From NCBI RefSeq assembly GCF_036013975.1, contig NZ_CP107904.1, forward strand, positions 5,605,001 to 5,669,000: a DNA stretch of 64,000 nt. The letters run 5' to 3'. Source of the stretch: Kitasatospora sp. NBC_00458 (lineage in GTDB: Bacteria > Actinomycetota > Actinomycetes > Streptomycetales > Streptomycetaceae). Shown here piece after piece: positions 60,628-64,000 of this stretch. Each line of letters starts with the position of its first letter. Position 1 is the first letter of the stretch. The position numbers and the translations under genes are program-made. Below the pieces are notes generated by a model, which saw only the letters and a program-made list of their open reading frames with translations, did not search any database and was not told where the DNA came from.

Positions 60628-62163
60628 GTGTCTTCCACAGCTGCCACCCGTCACGAGACGCCGGACCCCCGCCGTTGGTGGGCCCTGGCGGTCATCGCCA
60701 TCGCCCAGCTGATGATCGTCCTCGACATCACCATCGTGAACATCGCCCTGCCATCGGCCCAGAAGGACCTCGGCATATCCGACGCCGACCGGCAGTGGGT
60801 GATCACCGCCTACACCCTGGCGTTCGGCGGCCTGCTGCTGCTCGGCGGCCGGCTCGGCGACCTCTACGGCCGCAAGCGCGTCTTCACCATCGGCCTGCTC
60901 GGCTTCGCCCTCGCCTCCGCGATCGGCGGCGCCGCGAGCGGCCCGGAGATGCTGTTCGCGGCCCGGGCCCTCCAGGGCGCCTTCGGCGCGCTGCTCGCGC
61001 CCTCGGCCCTGGGGCTGCTCTCCACCACCTTCTCCGACCCGAAGGAGCGGAGCACCGCCTTCGGGATCTTCGGCGCGATCGCCGGCGGCGGCGCCGCGAT
61101 CGGGCTGCTCCTCGGCGGACTCCTCACGGAGTACCTGAACTGGCGCTGGTGCCTCTTCGTCAACACCCCGATCGCGATCGCGACGGCCTTCGCCGCCTTC
61201 TCCGTCCTGTCCCGCGACCACATCGGCAAGGGGAAGCGGGTCAAGCTGGACCTGCCGGGCGCGGTGCTCGGCTGCGGCGGCCTGCTCGCCATCGTGTTCG
61301 GCATGTCCGAGGCGGTGAGCCGGGGCTGGGGCGACTGGCTGGTCCTGGGCTCGCTGGTGCTCGGCGTCGCCCTGCTCGCCGTGTTCGTGCTGGTCGAGAA
61401 GCGGACCCCGCACGCGCTGCTGCCGCTGCACATCGTCGCCGAGCGGAACCGCGGCGGCGGCGCCCTGTCGGTCGGCCTGGCCATGGTCGGCATGTTCGGC
61501 CTGTTCCTGTTCCTGACCTACTACCTCCAGGTCATCAAGGGCTTCTCGCCGGTGATGTCGGGCGTCTCCTTCCTGCCGATGACCGCCGCCATCGTGATCG
61601 CCTCCACCGCCATCTCGGCCAGGCTGATGACCAGGGTGCCGTCCCGCAACCTGATCGGCCCCGGGCTGCTGCTCGCGGCCGCGGGCATGGCGTGGCTGAC
61701 CCAGATGAAGGTGGACAGCCCCTGGGTCGGCATGGTGCTGCCCGCCGAGCTCCTGCTGGGCTTCGGCATGGGCCTGGTCTTCATGCCGTCGATGAGCCTG
61801 GCCACCCTCGGGGTCGCGCCCAACGAGGCCGGCGCGGCCTCGGCCACCATCAACTCGGCCCAGCAGGTGGGCGGCTCCTTCGGCACCGCACTGCTCAACA
61901 CCATCGCGGCGAGTGCCACCGCCAGCTACCTCGCGACCCGGATCGGCGCCGATCCGGGGGTCCAGGCCCAGGGCGCGGTGCACGGCTACGTGGTGGCCAC
62001 CTGGGTGGCGATGGGCATCCTGCTGGTGGCCGCACTGATCGCGTTCGTGATGATCGACCACCGGCCGGCACCGGGTGAGGCCACCGGTGCGACGGGCGAC
62101 GCCGCCGGGGCCCCCGCCACGGCGGGCGCCCAGGCGCCGGGACCGCGGCAGCGCGCCTCCTGA
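60628..62163 (+). CDS. DHA2-family MFS transporter
   Basis: A 511-residue major facilitator with about 14 helices. The DHA2 signature LDITIVNIALPSAQKDLG follows helix 1, motif A GGRLGDLYGRKRVFTIG follows helix 2, and the helix 5 block GAIAGGGAAIGLLLGGLL is present. Multidrug or antibiotic export is usual. The start is GTG 60628 after GGAAAGG. It has no adjacent regulator; the nearest candidates are on either side but unrelated in orientation. The C-terminal 30 residues are Ala/Gly-rich and variable. Confidence 0.92.
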   Translation: MSSTAATRHETPDPRRWWALAVIAIAQLMIVLDITIVNIALPSAQKDLGISDADRQWVITAYTLAFGGLLLLGGRLGDLYGRKRVFTIGLLGFALASAIGGAASGPEMLFAARALQGAFGALLAPSALGLLSTTFSDPKERSTAFGIFGAIAGGGAAIGLLLGGLLTEYLNWRWCLFVNTPIAIATAFAAFSVLSRDHIGKGKRVKLDLPGAVLGCGGLLAIVFGMSEAVSRGWGDWLVLGSLVLGVALLAVFVLVEKRTPHALLPLHIVAERNRGGGALSVGLAMVGMFGLFLFLTYYLQVIKGFSPVMSGVSFLPMTAAIVIASTAISARLMTRVPSRNLIGPGLLLAAAGMAWLTQMKVDSPWVGMVLPAELLLGFGMGLVFMPSMSLATLGVAPNEAGAASATINSAQQVGGSFGTALLNTIAASATASYLATRIGADPGVQAQGAVHGYVVATWVAMGILLVAALIAFVMIDHRPAPGEATGATGDAAGAPATAGAQAPGPRQRAS

Positions 62164-62432
62164 GGCCGTCGCCCGTCGCCGCCGGGGCCCGCCGCGAGGC
62201 CACGCAGTCATCCTCCGGCCCGCCCCGCGTCCCCGCCGGCTCCCGCCCCGTTCCCGCCCCGTCCCGATCCGGCCCCGACCGGGCGGGACGGGCCGGGGCC
62301 GGGGCGACCGACGGGGTCGACCGGCTGAATTCTCATCCGCCTCCCAGCCGCGCATCACGGCCCTCCCAGCTCCGACCGCCATAGTCGGAGCGTCCTCACA
62401 CCGACGCCGACCAGGGCAGGAGCCGACCGGGC

Positions 62433-63446
62433 ATGGGCCAGCACCGCCGCCGCAGACCACGACGCCGCCTCCCGGCCCGCACCGCCCTGACCCGCGCCAC
62501 CCTGCTCGGCACGGCCCTGTCCGTCCTCACCGCCGCCGCCGTCCTGGCCGGCAGCCACGGCGCGACCTCGGAGGCGACCGGTGCCCGGCCGTCCGGCCCC
62601 GCGGTCCGGTCCTCCGCCCCGGTCGCCCCGGCCGCGCCGGCGCAGCCCGAGAGCCCCGCCGGCGCGGGCACCCCCTCGCCCGCGCCGACGGCCGCCTCCG
62701 TCACCGACCCGCCCTCCCCGGACGAAGCCTCCCCGTCCGCCGCCTCCCCGTCCGCCGCCTCCCCGTCCGCCGCCACGCCGTCCGTCACCGCCCTGGGCAC
62801 CACCGCGGTGGCACCCGCGACACCCGAGGCGGCCACCGTCGGCGCGCTGTTCACCGGCAGCGTCCGCCCCGGCAACCACTTCTGCACCGCCAGCGTGCTG
62901 CACAGCACCACCGGGAACCTGCTGCTCACCGCCGCCCACTGCCTGGACGACCCGGACGGCGTCACCTTCGTCCCCGGCTACCGCGACGGCCGGGCCCCGT
63001 ACGGCACCTGGCGCGTCACCGCCGTGCACACCACCGACGGCTGGTCCCGGGACGGCGACCCGGACGAGGACTTCGCCGTCCTGGAGACCGCCGCCGACGC
63101 CACCGGCCGCCGGATCGAGGACGTGGTCGGCGCCAACCCGCTCGGCACCGACGAGCCCTTCGACGCCACCGTCCGCCTCTACGGCTACCCCTCCGGCGGC
63201 GAGGACCCGATCCTCTGCACCAACACCACCGGACGGCAGAGCGCCTACCAGCGCGTAGTCGACTGCCCCGACTACCCGGGCGGCACCAGCGGGGGCCCCT
63301 GGATCTCCGCGGCCACCGGCCACGTGGTCGGCGCCATCGGCGGCTACCAGGAGGGCGGCGACACCCCGGACGTCTCGTACAGCGCCTACTTCGACCACAC
63401 CGTCGCGGCGCTCTACGCCGAGGCGGCCGCCGCGGCGGCGCCCTGA
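62433..63446 (+). CDS. secreted trypsin-like serine protease
   Basis: A 337-residue S1-family protease. A basic N-terminus and signal/anchor (TLLGTALSVLTAAAVLAG) precede a Pro/Ser/Ala linker with SAASP repeats. The catalytic triad is intact: His169 (LLTAAHCLD), Asp213 (DEDFAVLE) and Ser286 (GGTSGGPW). A disulphide-type cysteine pair (NHFCTAS...HC) flanks the histidine. The start is ATG 62433. Its stop-proximal 34 bases overlap the 3' end of the convergent regulator. Substrate specificity is not evident. Confidence 0.9.
   Translation: MGQHRRRRPRRRLPARTALTRATLLGTALSVLTAAAVLAGSHGATSEATGARPSGPAVRSSAPVAPAAPAQPESPAGAGTPSPAPTAASVTDPPSPDEASPSAASPSAASPSAATPSVTALGTTAVAPATPEAATVGALFTGSVRPGNHFCTASVLHSTTGNLLLTAAHCLDDPDGVTFVPGYRDGRAPYGTWRVTAVHTTDGWSRDGDPDEDFAVLETAADATGRRIEDVVGANPLGTDEPFDATVRLYGYPSGGEDPILCTNTTGRQSAYQRVVDCPDYPGGTSGGPWISAATGHVVGAIGGYQEGGDTPDVSYSAYFDHTVAALYAEAAAAAAP
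62728..62772 (+). repeat. intragenic 15-bp tandem repeat, three copies
   Basis: CCTCCCCGTCCGCCG is repeated three times in frame, encoding the SAASP steps of the protease linker. Confidence 0.8.
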
Positions 63447-64000
63447 CCGCCGTAGCGGTTCCGGTGCCGTTCGAGGGAGCGCACCCGGGGGACGGCGGCC
63501 GGTACCGCCGCCGGTCCGCAACAGCCGACGGCCCGGAACCAGGCCGCGCGCCAGGCGGCGATCCGGTCCCCGGGGATGCCGCAGCAGCGGACGTAGGTGA
63601 CCAGCAGCGGCTCCGAGGGCATCCGTAACCCGGCCAGCACGTCCGCCAGGGTGCTGCGCGGCAGCACCCCGAAGCCGCCCGTCCGGGCCCGCTCCTGGAG
63701 CTCGCGCAGCGAGGGCTGCCCGGCGGCCAGCCGGAGCCGGAGCATGGCCTCCAGCAGGTGGGCCGGTTCGTAGACCAGCTCCAGTCTTCGGGCCCTCCCG
63801 CCCGGTGGCGCCGCACCGGGCCGCCGTTCGGCCCTGGCGGCGGCCGTGCCCGCCCCGGCGGCGGCCCGCTCCCAGCGCTGCCGCGCCTCGCGGACCGACG
63901 CCCCGCAGGCCGCCGCGTACGCCTCGACCACCCCCAGCCGGGGCAGTGCGGAGCCGCTGTCGGCCCGCGACAGGGTGGCCGGCGAGCACCCGGACCGGGT
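63413..64000 (-). CDS. helix-turn-helix (XRE-type) regulator, 5' end cut by window
   Basis: The frame runs off the right edge. From 64000 inward it reads RSGCSPATLSRADSGSALPR and continues LGVVEAYAAACGASVREARQRWE. This is the second half of an XRE/Cro-type DNA-binding domain (the SPATLSRADSG recognition helix). An Ala/Arg-rich region follows, then a C-terminal part of unknown family (PRSTLADVLAGLRMPSEPLLVTYVRCCGI). A TAG at 63413-63415 ends it, 34 bases inside the convergent protease gene. The start codon lies beyond the window. It may belong to the streptomycete DUF-bearing XRE regulators with a C-terminal accessory domain. Confidence 0.75.
   Translation of the reverse strand, partial: TRSGCSPATLSRADSGSALPRLGVVEAYAAACGASVREARQRWERAAAGAGTAAARAERRPGAAPPGGRARRLELVYEPAHLLEAMLRLRLAAGQPSLRELQERARTGGFGVLPRSTLADVLAGLRMPSEPLLVTYVRCCGIPGDRIAAWRAAWFRAVGCCGPAAVPAAVPRVRSLERHRNRYGGQGAAAAAASA

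Overview
This window is a high-GC actinobacterial chromosome segment of the Streptomycetaceae type (Streptomyces or Kitasatospora). The evidence is very GC-rich third codon positions, GTG and TTG starts, a SigH-type sigma factor, a nickel superoxide dismutase with its maturation protease, a fused Kgd-type 2-oxoglutarate decarboxylase, and long GC-only hairpins as terminators. From memory, the order sigma/anti-sigma, sodN/sodX, malic enzyme, kgd, two-component system, lon resembles the S. coelicolor SCO5243-SCO5285 region. I saw no rRNA, tRNA, insertion sequence, prophage or CRISPR array, so this looks like a core region with accessory inserts.

Layout. 1-3.3 kb: a membrane protein, a stress sigma factor with its anti-sigma kinase, an acetyltransferase and an NTF2-like protein. 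3.3-6.5 kb: a corrinoid ABC importer (permease, ATPase, binding protein) behind a cobalamin riboswitch. 6.5-8.3 kb: sodN and sodX, divergent, then a CGNR zinc-finger regulator. 8.3-12.6 kb: a polar amino acid ABC importer with two paralogous binding proteins. 13-20 kb: malic enzyme, an MDR oxidoreductase, a PadR regulator with its DUF4097 partner behind two palindromes, a 59-aa conserved protein, and a membrane Ser/Thr kinase. 20-30.4 kb: kgd, a histidine kinase/response regulator pair, a divergent rhomboid-like protein, and lon with a ClgR-type operator. 30.4-37.6 kb: a leader peptide with a secreted propeller-like protein, a GtrA protein, a ROK regulator, a Pip-like membrane protein, MarR and an MFS pump. 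37.7-44 kb: a Pit phosphate transporter behind a PHO box, a RipA-like NlpC/P60 hydrolase with a TPTG-repeat tail, and an FdhF/YdeP molybdoenzyme.

44-53.2 kb is the most distinctive part. It is a divergent locus with a permease and FAD/NAD(P)-binding protein on one side. On the other side a flavin monooxygenase, GNAT acetyltransferase, binding protein, permease, ATPase and second binding protein form a near-continuous operon. That operon is preceded by a 25-codon peptide of the actinobacterial cysteine-leader type and by overlapping, mutually exclusive hairpins. Gene content recalls the Bacillus yxe/ytm operons for S-(2-succino)cysteine uptake and breakdown, so I infer an organosulfur (modified cysteine or sulfonate) scavenging system under cysteine attenuation.

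53-64 kb: a soluble Ser/Thr kinase, an MBL-fold hydrolase overlapping it convergently, a fumarylacetoacetate-hydrolase family enzyme, a TetR regulator, a second divergent rhomboid-like protein, a DUF885 metallopeptidase, a second DHA2 MFS pump, a secreted trypsin-like protease, and an XRE-type regulator cut by the window end.
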